Below, in pieces: positions 8,205 to 17,083 of a DNA stretch of 64,000 bases. The stretch lies in the NCBI RefSeq assembly GCF_028823665.1, contig NZ_JAPEHV010000003.1:372001-436000 (forward strand), read 5' to 3'. Origin of the DNA: Microbacterium sp. C7(2022) (GTDB taxonomy: Bacteria; Actinomycetota; Actinomycetes; Actinomycetales; Microbacteriaceae). The notes below the pieces were generated by a model. It worked only from the letters and a program-made list of their open reading frames with translations, had not been told where the DNA came from and ran no database searches. Each line of letters starts with the position of its first letter. Positions within the stretch are counted from its first letter, which is position 1. The position numbers were made by a program, and so were the translations under genes.

Positions 8205-9113
8205 TCAGGCCGCCGAGTCGTCGATGGGCGATGGCGCGGGGCCCAGCGCGTCGAGCGCCGCCCACACCTCATCGGGCACCACCGCGCGAGCGAGTTCGTC
8301 GAGCTGCGCCAGGCGCCCGGGCCGGGCGACGCCGACGACCGTCGAGTCGACATTCGGGTTGCGCAGCGAGAAGTGCAGCGCCACGGCCGGCAGCGTCGTC
8401 CCATACTCGTCACACACCGCGCTCGCGCGCCGCACCCAGTCCTGCAGCTCGGGCGCCGGTGCGCCGTAGTGGTACTGCGCGTCCGCGCCCTTCGCCAACA
8501 GTCCCGACCCGAAGGGTGCCGCATTGAAGACGGTCATCCCCCGCTCCTTCGCTTCGGCGAACATCTTCTCCGCCGAACGGTCGACCAGCGTGTAGCGGTT
8601 GTGACAGAGCACAGCGTCAAATACCTCAGTTCGCAGATACCGCTCGATGGGCGGTACCGGCCCGTACGCGATGCCGATCGCATCCACACGCCCGGATTCA
8701 CGCAACTCGATCATCCCCTCAAGCGCGCCGCCCGCCCCGACGGTCTCTTCGAACGAGACGGTGAACGGGTCGTGAAAGTGCAGCAGCGGCACCCGATCGA
8801 CACCGAGCTTCGCGATGCTCTCGTCGAACGAACGCAGCACGCGTTCGCGATCAAACGCTCCCGTACGCGGATCGCGGTCGACCTTGGTGATCACGCGCGC
8901 GGTCGCGTCCTCGCCGACCTGACGGATGGCCTTCCCGATCACCGCCTCAGACCGACCACCGGCGTAATTGTTCGATGTATCAAGGAACATATGAGCGCTG
9001 CCAAACAGGGCAACCGCAACGCTCACGGCCTCGGCCTCTTCCGCGGATCCGACGACGGTGTCTCGTCCCAGGCCAGAGGTGCCGAGGGTGAGCGGGCTGA
9101 CATTGAGCGTCAT
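8205..9113 (-). CDS. Aldo/keto reductase
   Basis: A 302-residue NAD(P)H-dependent oxidoreductase with the (beta/alpha)8 AKR fold. The catalytic tetrad is visible as Asp in FLDTSNNYAGG, Tyr in the same motif, Lys in VITKVDRD and His in LLHFHDPF. It resembles the D-threo-aldose-1-dehydrogenase/pyridoxal-dehydrogenase branch more than the xylose-reductase branch, but the substrate cannot be told from sequence. It is convergent with the glycosylase and stands alone. Confidence 0.88.
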   Translation of the reverse strand: MTLNVSPLTLGTSGLGRDTVVGSAEEAEAVSVAVALFGSAHMFLDTSNNYAGGRSEAVIGKAIRQVGEDATARVITKVDRDPRTGAFDRERVLRSFDESIAKLGVDRVPLLHFHDPFTVSFEETVGAGGALEGMIELRESGRVDAIGIAYGPVPPIERYLRTEVFDAVLCHNRYTLVDRSAEKMFAEAKERGMTVFNAAPFGSGLLAKGADAQYHYGAPAPELQDWVRRASAVCDEYGTTLPAVALHFSLRNPNVDSTVVGVARPGRLAQLDELARAVVPDEVWAALDALGPAPSPIDDSAA

Positions 9114-9211
9114 AGTGCGGATTCCGTTTCGTGTGCGTCGTTGCGTTTCAGGCCTCTTTCACTCTACGGATGCCGCGGCCAACGTACCGATCGGCCCGTA
9201 CCGCTCGCCCG

Positions 9212-9217
9212 TAAGCT
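9212..9217 (+). promoter_or_regulatory. -10 box of a leaderless promoter
   Basis: TAAGCT lies 6 nt before the ATG at 9224. Confidence 0.45.
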
Positions 9218-9223
9218 GACCGC

Positions 9224-9451
9224 ATGGCATCGACACGCAAGAGCGGCTGGCAGCGCGGACACTCTGGCTGGGCCTTCGGCACCGCCCTCATGTTCACCCT
9301 GGGCATTATTTTTGGGATGATCTGGGGTAATGTGTGGCTGGGAGTCTTCATCGCGGCCGCACTGTCAATCGGGTGGCTGATCGCATACGAGTCCTGGCGC
9401 GGAAAGAACGTCGGCCTCGAAAACCGCGACGACGACGGCGCGCAAATCTGA
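9224..9451 (+). CDS. Small two-helix membrane protein
   Basis: A 75-residue protein with two predicted membrane helices (about 17-36 and 38-55, rich in Trp, Ile, Gly) between a basic N-terminus and an acidic C-terminal tail ending DDDGAQI. I do not recognise the family. TAAGCT lies 6 nt upstream of the ATG, suggesting a leaderless mRNA, and a hairpin terminator follows 14 nt after the stop, so it is a single-gene transcription unit. Confidence 0.75.
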   Translation: MASTRKSGWQRGHSGWAFGTALMFTLGIIFGMIWGNVWLGVFIAAALSIGWLIAYESWRGKNVGLENRDDDGAQI

Positions 9452-9465
9452 CGGCGCGCGCACGG

Positions 9466-9492
9466 GGCCCGCGCATCGCCGCAGCGCGGGCC
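9466..9492 (+). terminator. Hairpin terminator after the small membrane protein gene
   Basis: A 9-bp perfect stem, GGCCCGCGC at 9466-9474 and GCGCGGGCC at 9484-9492, with a 9-nt loop. Confidence 0.6.
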
Positions 9493-9580
9493 TGAAGCCG
9501 TGTCGGTTCCGCGCAACGTCGTTCGGCGTGGGACGAACCGGCGCGGCGGAGGAGCATAGCAAAAACGCGCGAGCAGCGAA

Positions 9581-9599
9581 TTAGGTTAGCCTTACCTTC
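9581..9599. promoter_or_regulatory. DtxR/IdeR iron box
   Basis: TTAGGTTAGCCTTACCTTC matches the 19-bp DtxR/IdeR consensus at about 15 positions, with a perfect left half-site. It overlaps a TAGCCT -10 box (9587-9592) that lies 7 nt before the ATG at 9600, so bound repressor would block a leaderless promoter directly. Confidence 0.8.
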
Positions 9600-10631
9600 A
9601 TGCACACCAGATTCCGCTTCGCAGTCCCTGTTGCCGCCCTCGGCGTCGCCACGCTCGCCCTCGCCGGCTGCTCGAGCTCGACCGACACCGACGCAGGCGC
9701 TACTCCCGACACCGCCGAGGTCGTTGTCGTCGAAAACGCCAAGCCCACCCTCGTGCTCGTCGAAGAAGAGGGCGAGAGCTATTACCAGGAAGACACCGAG
9801 ACCGCGCGCGGCGCCGTCGAGGTCGTCGCGAACCCCGAGGCCGTCGTCACCTTCGACATCGCCACGCTCGACACGCTCGACGCGATCGGCGCCGGCGACG
9901 CCGTCGTCGGCATCCCCGACATCGCACTCCCCGACTACCTCTCGGAGTACGCGGACCTTCCCAAGGTCGGCACGCTGTTCGAGCCCGACTTCGAGGCCGT
10001 TGCCGAGCTCGAGCCCGACCTCATCGTCGTCGCCGCGCGCAGCACTGGCCAGTACGACGAGCTGTCTGAGATCGCCACCACGATCGACCTGACCGGCACG
10101 TTCGGCGGCACGTTCGACCCCAGCGCGGGCCTCGAGCGTGCCGCGCAGCTCGGTGAGATCTTCGGCGCAGAAGAAGAAGTTGCGGCCCTGACCGCCGACA
10201 TCGAAGAGCTCACCTCGACCATCCAGTCCGAGGCAGACGGCACCGCGCTCGTCCTATCGGTCTCGGGTGGCGAGTACGGCGCCTTTGGTGAAGGCTCGCG
10301 CTTCGGCTACTTCTACGACGAGCTCGGATGGACTCCGGCTGTCGTGGCATCCGAGCTCCCCGGCGCCGAGGGCTCGTCGCACGGTGACACAGTGACCAAC
10401 GAGTTCATCCTCACCGCGAACCCCGACTGGATCTTCGCGTTCGACCGTGGGGCTGCCGTGGGTGAGGGTTCGTCGGCAGAAGAGACGCTCGACAACGAGC
10501 TGGTCGCCGAGACCACGGCCGCGCAGGAGGGCCAGATCGTCTACCTGCCCGCCAGCGAGCTGTACATCGTGATCAACGGTCTGACCGCGATCGAGAACGT
10601 CCTCGAGACGATCCACGACGCCGCGAGCTGA
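9600..10631 (+). CDS. Iron-siderophore ABC transporter, substrate-binding lipoprotein
   Basis: A 343-residue class III periplasmic-binding-type lipoprotein of the FatB/FepB family that captures ferric siderophores at the outer face of the membrane. The signal peptide ends in the lipobox LALAGC (Cys about 24). The binding domain follows, with VVTFDIATLDTLDAIGAGDA and the paired-lobe pattern ELEPDLIVVAARS. It is the first gene of an iron-uptake operon (binding protein, two permeases, ATPase, siderophore-interacting protein). A DtxR box overlaps the promoter, so expression should rise when iron is low. Confidence 0.93.
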   Translation: MHTRFRFAVPVAALGVATLALAGCSSSTDTDAGATPDTAEVVVVENAKPTLVLVEEEGESYYQEDTETARGAVEVVANPEAVVTFDIATLDTLDAIGAGDAVVGIPDIALPDYLSEYADLPKVGTLFEPDFEAVAELEPDLIVVAARSTGQYDELSEIATTIDLTGTFGGTFDPSAGLERAAQLGEIFGAEEEVAALTADIEELTSTIQSEADGTALVLSVSGGEYGAFGEGSRFGYFYDELGWTPAVVASELPGAEGSSHGDTVTNEFILTANPDWIFAFDRGAAVGEGSSAEETLDNELVAETTAAQEGQIVYLPASELYIVINGLTAIENVLETIHDAAS

Positions 10632-10674
10632 CATCACTGATGTCGCACGATCTCGCTGCGGGGAGCGCTGAACT

Positions 10675-11685
10675 CTGAAACGCGTCTCCCCCACGATCTT
10701 GATCGTCGCGGGGGTGGTCCTGGTGGCCGCCCTCGCGACGATCTCGCTGTTCATCGGTGTCGCCGAGCTCGACGCCTTCATCCTCTTCGCCAGCCGCGTC
10801 CCGCGCACGGTCTCGCTGGTGCTCGCCGGTGCCGCGTTCGCCATCATCGGGCTGATCATGCAACTGCTGGTCCGCAACCGCTTCGTCGAGCCGGGGACGA
10901 CAGGGGCGACGGATGCCGCGAGCCTGGCCCTGCTGGCCGTCCTGCTCTCGGTCCCCGGGCTCCCCATCGCCGGCAAGGCGATCATCGCCGCCGTCGGCGC
11001 ACTGGTCGGAGTCGTCGGCTTTCTCGCGCTGGCCCGACGAATCCCGGCTCGTTCGAGCGTGCTCGTCCCGATCGTCGGCATCCTGTACGCCGGCGTGATC
11101 GGGGCCGTGACGACGTTCATCGCCTATCGCTCCGACATGCTGCAGGAGCTCCTCAGCTGGGGCGTCGGCGACTTCTCCAGCATCCTGCGCGGGCGCTACG
11201 AAATCCTGTACTTCGCCGCCGCGGCGGCGCTGGTCGCGTGGATCGCGGCCGACCGCTTCACGGTCGCCGGTCTCGGCGACGACGCCGCCCGCGGGCTTGG
11301 GCTCGAAACCCGTGCGGTGATGGGTATCGGTGTCACGATCATCGCCGTGGTCACCGGCATCCTCATGGTCGTGACCGGCGCGATCCCCTTCCTCGGGTTG
11401 ATCGCGCCGAACATCGTCAGCCGACTCATCGGCGACAACATGCGCCGCTCGGTTCCTCTGGTCGCGCTCCTCGGGGCCTCGATGGTGCTTCTGTGCGACA
11501 TCATCGGGCGCGTCGTGCGCTTCCCCTTCGAACTGCCCATCTCGATCGTCATGGGTGTGCTGGGCGGCATCGTTTTCTTGTGGATGCTGCTGGGGACCGC
11601 CCGCCCGGTCGATGATGTGGGAACGGCTCGGCGAGCGCGCCGACGCACCCAGCGTCACGCCACCCGAGAGGCGGCCATCCGATGA
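10675..11685 (+). CDS. Siderophore ABC transporter permease (FecCD family)
   Basis: A membrane permease of about 336 residues with roughly nine helices (for example ISLFIGVAELDAFILFASRV and VVTGAIPFLGLIAPNIVSRL, the FecCD coupling region). The start codon is uncertain: an in-frame TGA at 10669 leaves only CTG at 10675 or TTG at 10699. CTG is preferred because GGGGAG lies 9 nt upstream and it restores a normal basic N-terminus (KRVSPTILIV). The stop overlaps the next ATG as ATGA, so the two permeases are coupled. Confidence 0.9.
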   Translation: MKRVSPTILIVAGVVLVAALATISLFIGVAELDAFILFASRVPRTVSLVLAGAAFAIIGLIMQLLVRNRFVEPGTTGATDAASLALLAVLLSVPGLPIAGKAIIAAVGALVGVVGFLALARRIPARSSVLVPIVGILYAGVIGAVTTFIAYRSDMLQELLSWGVGDFSSILRGRYEILYFAAAAALVAWIAADRFTVAGLGDDAARGLGLETRAVMGIGVTIIAVVTGILMVVTGAIPFLGLIAPNIVSRLIGDNMRRSVPLVALLGASMVLLCDIIGRVVRFPFELPISIVMGVLGGIVFLWMLLGTARPVDDVGTARRARRRTQRHATREAAIR

Positions 11686-12674
11686 CCACCGCATTCCTCG
11701 ACGGCACGCGCCGCGCAGCCGGGCAGCTCAAGAATCCCACCGGCGCCTTGATCGCGCTCACCGCGCTCGCCGTCGTCGTTGTCGTCGCGTTCCTCTTCAT
11801 CGACCTGCCCGGCAAGTGGGAGTACGCGCTCGGGCTGCGCACCCGCACGATCGCCGGCATGGTGATCGCGGCTGCGGCCATCGGCGCCGCGACCGTGCTG
11901 TTTCAGACCATCACGTCCAACCGCATCCTGACCCCCGGCATCATGGGGTTCGACGCGGTGTTCTTGGCGATCCAGACGATCACGGCATTCGCGATCGGGC
12001 CGGCGCTGCTCGTGTCTGCTCCCCCGCTGGCGTCGTGGGTCGTCGAACTCGTCCTCATGATGGGGTCGATCGTGCTGCTGTATTGGTGGCTGTTCCTGAA
12101 GCGCAGGCTCGATCTGCACGTGATCGTGCTGGCGGGCCTCGTGCTCGGTGTGCTCTTCCGGTCGGTCACCGGCTTTCTGCAGCGTCTCCTCGACCCCGAC
12201 ACCTTCGCAATCCTGCAGAACTTGACGTTCGCGAGCTTCACGTCGGTCGACCGCAACTTGCTGCTGCCGACCGGCATCCTTGTCACCCTTGCCCTCGTCT
12301 CGCTCTGGCCCATCCGACGCGAGCTCGATGTCCTGTCGCTCGGCGAGAGCACCGCGATCTCGCTCGGGGTGAATCATCGCCGCGTGGTGATGCACGTCAT
12401 CGTCGCGATTTCGGCCATGGTGGCGGCATCCACCGCCCTCGTGGGTCCGGTGACGTTCTTCGGACTGATCGTGGCGAATCTCGCGTATGGCGCCGTAGGC
12501 CACCGGCATCTACGGAGCGTTCCCGCGGCGATCGCCATCGGCGTGATCACACTCGTCGGCGGTCAGCTGATCCTCTCCCGCGTGCTGGGTTTCGGCACCG
12601 AGCTCCCGATCGTGATCGAGTTCGTCGGCGGGCTGTTCTTCATCATTCTCGTCCTCTCAGGAAAGGCCCGCTGA
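11682..12674 (+). CDS. Siderophore ABC transporter permease (FecCD family), second subunit
   Basis: A 330-residue polytopic membrane protein that pairs with the upstream permease to form the translocation channel. Multiple hydrophobic helices are visible, and the FecCD signature is recognisable in STALVGPVTFFGLIVANLAY. It overlaps the upstream gene by ATGA and the downstream ATPase by TGATG, showing tight translational coupling. Confidence 0.93.
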   Translation: MTTAFLDGTRRAAGQLKNPTGALIALTALAVVVVVAFLFIDLPGKWEYALGLRTRTIAGMVIAAAAIGAATVLFQTITSNRILTPGIMGFDAVFLAIQTITAFAIGPALLVSAPPLASWVVELVLMMGSIVLLYWWLFLKRRLDLHVIVLAGLVLGVLFRSVTGFLQRLLDPDTFAILQNLTFASFTSVDRNLLLPTGILVTLALVSLWPIRRELDVLSLGESTAISLGVNHRRVVMHVIVAISAMVAASTALVGPVTFFGLIVANLAYGAVGHRHLRSVPAAIAIGVITLVGGQLILSRVLGFGTELPIVIEFVGGLFFIILVLSGKAR

Positions 12675-13426
12675 TGATTCACGCCGAATCTGTGACCAAG
12701 CGGCATGGCGCGCTGACCGCTCTCGACGACGTCGCGGTCGACATCCGCCCCGGCGTGACCGCGATCATCGGCCCCAACGGCGCGGGCAAGTCGACGCTGC
12801 TGGCGGCGATCGGGCGGTTGATCGGGACGGATGCCGGTGACATCACCGTCGATGGCCTCGACGTGGTCACCACCAAGTCCCGGCTGCTCGCGCAGCGGCT
12901 CGCGATCCTCCGTCAAGACAATCACCTGGCCATCCGCTTGAGCGTAGAAGACCTCGTCGCGTACGGCCGGTTTCCGCACGGCGGTTCGGGCCGCACCCCC
13001 GACGACCGCGCACACGTCGAAGCGGCGATCGACCTGCTCGATCTGGGCGCCGTGCGCCATCGCTTCCTCGATGAACTCTCCGGCGGCCAACGTCAGCGCG
13101 CGTTTGTCGCGATGGCTCTCGCTCAAGACACCGATCACCTGCTGCTCGACGAACCCCTCAACAACCTCGACCCGCGCCACGGCGTCGCCCTCATGAAGCT
13201 CGTCCGGCAGTTGGCGGACGAGCGCGGCATGACCATCGTTGTCGTGCTGCACGACATCAATGTGGCGGCGCAGTACGCCGACGACATCGTCGCGATGCGC
13301 GAGGGGCGCGTCGCGCATCACGGCCCGGTCGCCGAAGTGGTGACCGCCGAGAACCTGGCCGCTCTCTACGAAACCCCCGCTCACGTGGTCGACGTCCTCG
13401 GTCGACCTGTCGTGCTGTGGGAATGA
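12674..13426 (+). CDS. Siderophore ABC transporter ATP-binding protein
   Basis: A 250-residue ABC ATPase that energises ferric-siderophore import. Walker A is GPNGAGKSTLL (about 36-45), the Q-loop is ILRQDN, the signature is LSGGQRQRAF, Walker B is LLLDEP and the switch His is in VLHDIN. The ATG shares its A with the permease stop. The gene ends in an ATGA overlap with the siderophore-interacting protein. Confidence 0.95.
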   Translation: MIHAESVTKRHGALTALDDVAVDIRPGVTAIIGPNGAGKSTLLAAIGRLIGTDAGDITVDGLDVVTTKSRLLAQRLAILRQDNHLAIRLSVEDLVAYGRFPHGGSGRTPDDRAHVEAAIDLLDLGAVRHRFLDELSGGQRQRAFVAMALAQDTDHLLLDEPLNNLDPRHGVALMKLVRQLADERGMTIVVVLHDINVAAQYADDIVAMREGRVAHHGPVAEVVTAENLAALYETPAHVVDVLGRPVVLWE

Positions 13427-14217
13427 CCGAACCCGAAATGGAGACACCGATGGCATCCACCTTCACTCTGACGCCGCAGGGGCTCGAACTGCGCTTCCGC
13501 AAGACGACCTTGGCCCACCGCGAGTGGGTCACCGACTCGTATGTGCGGGTGCGCCTGCAGGGCGACGACCTGCGCGGCTTCGACTCGCCAGGATCGGACG
13601 ACCACATCCGCGTCTTCTTCCCCGAGGGCGATCCGGCGACGGTCGAAGAGCTCCGCGCGACCCCCAGTCGCGAATACACTCCGCTCGCATGGGGTGAGGA
13701 TTGGCTCGACCTCGAGTTCGCGATCCACGGGGATGAGGGCGTTGCCGCGCCGTGGGCGGCGAAGGCACCGCTCGGCTCCCTCGCCGGCGTCGGCGGCCCG
13801 CGCGGCTCGAAAGTGCTGCACGGCCGGCCGGACGCCTGGTTCTTGGCGGGCGATGAGACGGCCGTCCCCGCCATGCGCCGCTTTGCCCGCCTCATGCATG
13901 CCGATGCCATCGGTCACGTACTCGTCGAGGTCACGGATGCTGCGCACGAACTTCCCATCCAGACGCCATCCGGCGTGGGTGTCGAGTTCGTGCATCGCGG
14001 TGCGGCGCCCAGCGGGTCCGCGCTCGCGGCGCGCCTCGGCGCGGTCACCGCACACGAGCGACCCGAAGGATCCGTATTCGGATTCATCGCGGCTGAGCAG
14101 TCCATCGTGAAGCCCGGTCGCGCGCTCCTGCTGGATCGCTGGGGGCTCGACGCAGACTCGGTGATCGTGAAGGGCTACTGGAAGCGCGGCGAAGACGAGT
14201 ACCACGCACCGCACTGA
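13423..14217 (+). CDS. Siderophore-interacting protein (FAD/NAD(P)H ferric-siderophore reductase)
   Basis: A 264-residue cytoplasmic flavoprotein of the SIP family, which releases iron by reducing imported ferric siderophores. The N-terminal FAD-binding region has VRVRLQGDDLRGFDSPGSDD and the C-terminal NAD(P)H region ends VIVKGYWKRGEDEYH, the family's usual tail. Two starts are possible: ATG at 13423, overlapping the ATPase stop, or ATG at 13450 with GGAGA 6 nt upstream. It is the last gene of the iron operon. Confidence 0.9.
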   Translation: MTEPEMETPMASTFTLTPQGLELRFRKTTLAHREWVTDSYVRVRLQGDDLRGFDSPGSDDHIRVFFPEGDPATVEELRATPSREYTPLAWGEDWLDLEFAIHGDEGVAAPWAAKAPLGSLAGVGGPRGSKVLHGRPDAWFLAGDETAVPAMRRFARLMHADAIGHVLVEVTDAAHELPIQTPSGVGVEFVHRGAAPSGSALAARLGAVTAHERPEGSVFGFIAAEQSIVKPGRALLLDRWGLDADSVIVKGYWKRGEDEYHAPH

Positions 14218-14342
14218 CGGCCCCGGTCATCGCAGAGCGCGCTTATATCACGCGCGGACAATCGCACCCCATCCGGTCCGGCGTCGGCTACGAATGAAGG
14301 GACACACCCTCCATTCGGCGTGCCGACGAAAGGACCCACCCG

Positions 14343-16160
14343 GTGCAAGAATCCGCGACCGCGCTCCTGGTCGATGTCGACGACCATCGAAACGTCACCG
14401 ATCTGCTCGTCCGGCGTGCGATTGCCGCGCCCGATCACGCGGCCTTCGATGTTCCCGACCACACCGCCCCCGGCGCGTGGCACCAGGTGTCGACGCGCGC
14501 CTTCCTCGATGAGGTTCGCGCACTCGCCAAGGGCTTCATCGCCGTCGGTGTGAACCCGGGCGATGCAATCGCGATCATGGCACCCACTCGCTACGAGTGG
14601 GCGGTGGCGGACCTCGCGTCGTGGTTCGCCGGCGCCGTCGTCGTGCCGATCTACGACACGTCGTCGCCCACCCAGGTCGCCGCGATCGTCGCTGATGCCG
14701 AAGTTCGGGTGGCGATCGCGGGAACCGACACGCAGGCAGAAATGCTGTCCACCGCACTCGATGAGGCCCCGCACGAGACGCGAGGGGTGTGGTCGATGGA
14801 TGCCACGCTCGGCGAACTCTCTTCGGCGGGCACCGCGATCACCGACGACGAGCTCGAGTCCCGCCGGGTCCACGCGGGGCTCGACTCCCCCGCGACGATC
14901 GTCTACACCTCAGGGACCACGGGCGAACCGAAGGGCGCGGTGCTCACGCACCGCAACTTCCTCGGCCAGGTACTCAACATCGCGGCCGCCTACGGCGAGG
15001 TCGTCCACCCCGGCGGAAACACCATCATCTTCCTGCCCCTCGCGCACGTGCTGGCCCGGGGGTTGCAGCTGATCTGCCTCGCAAGCGGAATGCGCATCGC
15101 GCACCTGTCCGACACCACCGCGGTCGTCGCGACGCTCAGCGACCTGCGTCCGACATTCCTGGTCGTCGTTCCGCGCGTGCTGCAGAAGATCCAGGCTGCC
15201 GCAGCGGACAAGGCCGCGGCGCGCGGGCTCTCCCGCGTGTGGCGCGCCGCTACCGATACCGCCGAGCATTGGGGTCGATCCCGCGAAGAACTCGAAGCGG
15301 ACGCCGGCACCCGCGTCGGCGTCGGGCTGCGCGTGCGCAGAGCACTGTTCGACCGCCTCTTCTTCTCGCGCCTTCGCGACGTGATGGGCGGGCGCGTCGA
15401 CTACATCCTGTCGGGTGGTGCCGCGCTCGATGCCCCCTTGTCGCTGTTCTTCCGCGGACTCGGCGTGCCCGTCATCGAGGGGTACGGCCTCACCGAGACC
15501 ACGGCTCCGCTCACCGGGAACCTGCCCGGCAACATCCGTTCCGGCACCGTGGGATCGCCCCTCCCGGGGTCGGAGGTCCGCATCAGCGATGAAGGCGAGA
15601 TCCTCGCACGCGGCATCGGCGTGTTCAGCGGCTACCGCGATCCGCACCACAACGCCACGGCGTTCGTCGACGGCTACTTCCGCACCGGCGACCTCGGGCG
15701 CATCGACGACGAAGGACGCATCATTCTCGAGGGGCGCCTCAAGGACGTGATCGTCACCTCGAACGGCAAGACGATCGTTCCCACCGCGTGGGAACGCCAC
15801 GTCGAGGCCAGCCCGTTGGTCGCTCACGCGGTGATGGTCGGCGAGGGTCGGTCCTACCTGTCCGCCCTGCTCTTGCTCGACCCGGAGGAGACACGGAAGT
15901 GGGCGGATGCCGCGGGCATTCATCTCGCAGAAAACGGCAGTGAACCGCTGGGCGAAGTTGTCGACGCAAAGCTACGCGAGCATCTACAGACCATCATCGA
16001 CGGCGCGAACGCCCGCGTCGCCCGCAGCGAACAGGTCAAGCGGTTTTCGCTCGTGTCGGCGTCCCCCGACGACACGACCCTCATCACTCCGACCATGAAG
16101 GTCAAGCGCAGCGTCGTGCTGCAACGCGCGGCATCCGCTGTCGAAAAGCTCTACGCCTGA
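14343..16160 (+). CDS. Long-chain fatty-acid-CoA ligase (AMP-forming)
   Basis: A 605-residue acyl-CoA synthetase of the FadD15-like group, activating fatty acids for lipid metabolism. The AMP-binding P-loop motif YTSGTTGEPKGAVLTH is at about 180-195, the GYGLTETTAP motif follows, and the C-terminal hinge region has GDLGRIDDEGRIILEGRLKD. It starts with GTG at 14343 and has AAAGGA 8 nt upstream. A promoter probably lies in the 125-bp gap after the iron operon. Confidence 0.94.
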   Translation: MQESATALLVDVDDHRNVTDLLVRRAIAAPDHAAFDVPDHTAPGAWHQVSTRAFLDEVRALAKGFIAVGVNPGDAIAIMAPTRYEWAVADLASWFAGAVVVPIYDTSSPTQVAAIVADAEVRVAIAGTDTQAEMLSTALDEAPHETRGVWSMDATLGELSSAGTAITDDELESRRVHAGLDSPATIVYTSGTTGEPKGAVLTHRNFLGQVLNIAAAYGEVVHPGGNTIIFLPLAHVLARGLQLICLASGMRIAHLSDTTAVVATLSDLRPTFLVVVPRVLQKIQAAAADKAAARGLSRVWRAATDTAEHWGRSREELEADAGTRVGVGLRVRRALFDRLFFSRLRDVMGGRVDYILSGGAALDAPLSLFFRGLGVPVIEGYGLTETTAPLTGNLPGNIRSGTVGSPLPGSEVRISDEGEILARGIGVFSGYRDPHHNATAFVDGYFRTGDLGRIDDEGRIILEGRLKDVIVTSNGKTIVPTAWERHVEASPLVAHAVMVGEGRSYLSALLLLDPEETRKWADAAGIHLAENGSEPLGEVVDAKLREHLQTIIDGANARVARSEQVKRFSLVSASPDDTTLITPTMKVKRSVVLQRAASAVEKLYA

Positions 16161-16200
16161 CCGCCACGAATCCACCTTCCCGATCCCCGAAGGGAAACAA

Positions 16201-17079
16201 ATGAACTCGCAAAGCCGTGCCTCTCTCATCGCCATCATCATCGCCGTCGTCCTGGCCGGTCTCGTCGCCTGGGCGGGCAGCCAGGGCGGGGCGACCGTGG
16301 GCGGCATCCCCCTGTTCGCACTCGCGGTGGCCGCCGCATTCGCCATTCAGGTGATCGTCTACGTGCCCTCGATGCTCGCCCAGACCGAGCGCTTCTTCGA
16401 CCTCACCGGCAGCCTGACCTTCATCCTCATCACCGCCGGGCTCCTCGTGCTGGCACCGGCGCCCGACGTGCGAAGCATCATCCTCGCAGCGATGGTCGTC
16501 ATTTGGGCTGTGCGCCTGGGGTCGTTCCTGTTCGTGCGGATTCATCGCTCCGGCTCGGACGACCGCTTCGACGAGCTGAAGACCTCGCCGATCCGCTTCC
16601 TGCGCGTGTGGGTCCTCCAGGGTCTGTGGGTGAGCCTCACCGCCGCCGCGGCGTGGATCGCGATGAGCACGGCCGCCACCGAGCGCGCTCCCCTCGGCGT
16701 GCTGACCTTCGTCGGCATCGCGGTGTGGCTGCTCGGCATCACCATCGAGATCGTTGCCGACCTGCAGAAGTCGGCGTTCAAGGCCGACTCCGCAAACCGC
16801 GGCGACTTCATCCGCACGGGCCTATGGTCGCGCTCGCGCCACCCGAACTACTTCGGCGAGATCGTGCTGTGGATCGGTGTGACCCTGGTCGCAGCACCCG
16901 TGCTCGCCGGATGGCAGTGGGTCGCGCTGATCTCCCCGCTGTTCGTCACGCTGCTCCTCACGAAGGTGAGCGGCGTGCCACTCCTCGAAGCGAAAGCCGA
17001 CAAGCGCTGGGGCGGTGACGACGACTACGCCGCGTACAAGAAGCGCACGCCCGTGCTCATCCCTCGGCTGAGCGCGTAG
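16201..17079 (+). CDS. DUF1295 membrane protein (steroid 5-alpha-reductase-like)
   Basis: A 292-residue polytopic membrane protein with about eight hydrophobic helices. The C-terminal motif LWSRSRHPNYFGEIVLWIG is the hallmark of DUF1295 and of the steroid-reductase/isoprenylcysteine-methyltransferase fold. The actual substrate is unknown. AAGGG precedes the ATG, and the gene follows the acyl-CoA ligase by 40 bp on the same strand, so the two may be co-transcribed. Confidence 0.88.
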   Translation: MNSQSRASLIAIIIAVVLAGLVAWAGSQGGATVGGIPLFALAVAAAFAIQVIVYVPSMLAQTERFFDLTGSLTFILITAGLLVLAPAPDVRSIILAAMVVIWAVRLGSFLFVRIHRSGSDDRFDELKTSPIRFLRVWVLQGLWVSLTAAAAWIAMSTAATERAPLGVLTFVGIAVWLLGITIEIVADLQKSAFKADSANRGDFIRTGLWSRSRHPNYFGEIVLWIGVTLVAAPVLAGWQWVALISPLFVTLLLTKVSGVPLLEAKADKRWGGDDDYAAYKKRTPVLIPRLSA

Positions 17080-17083
17080 CCGC

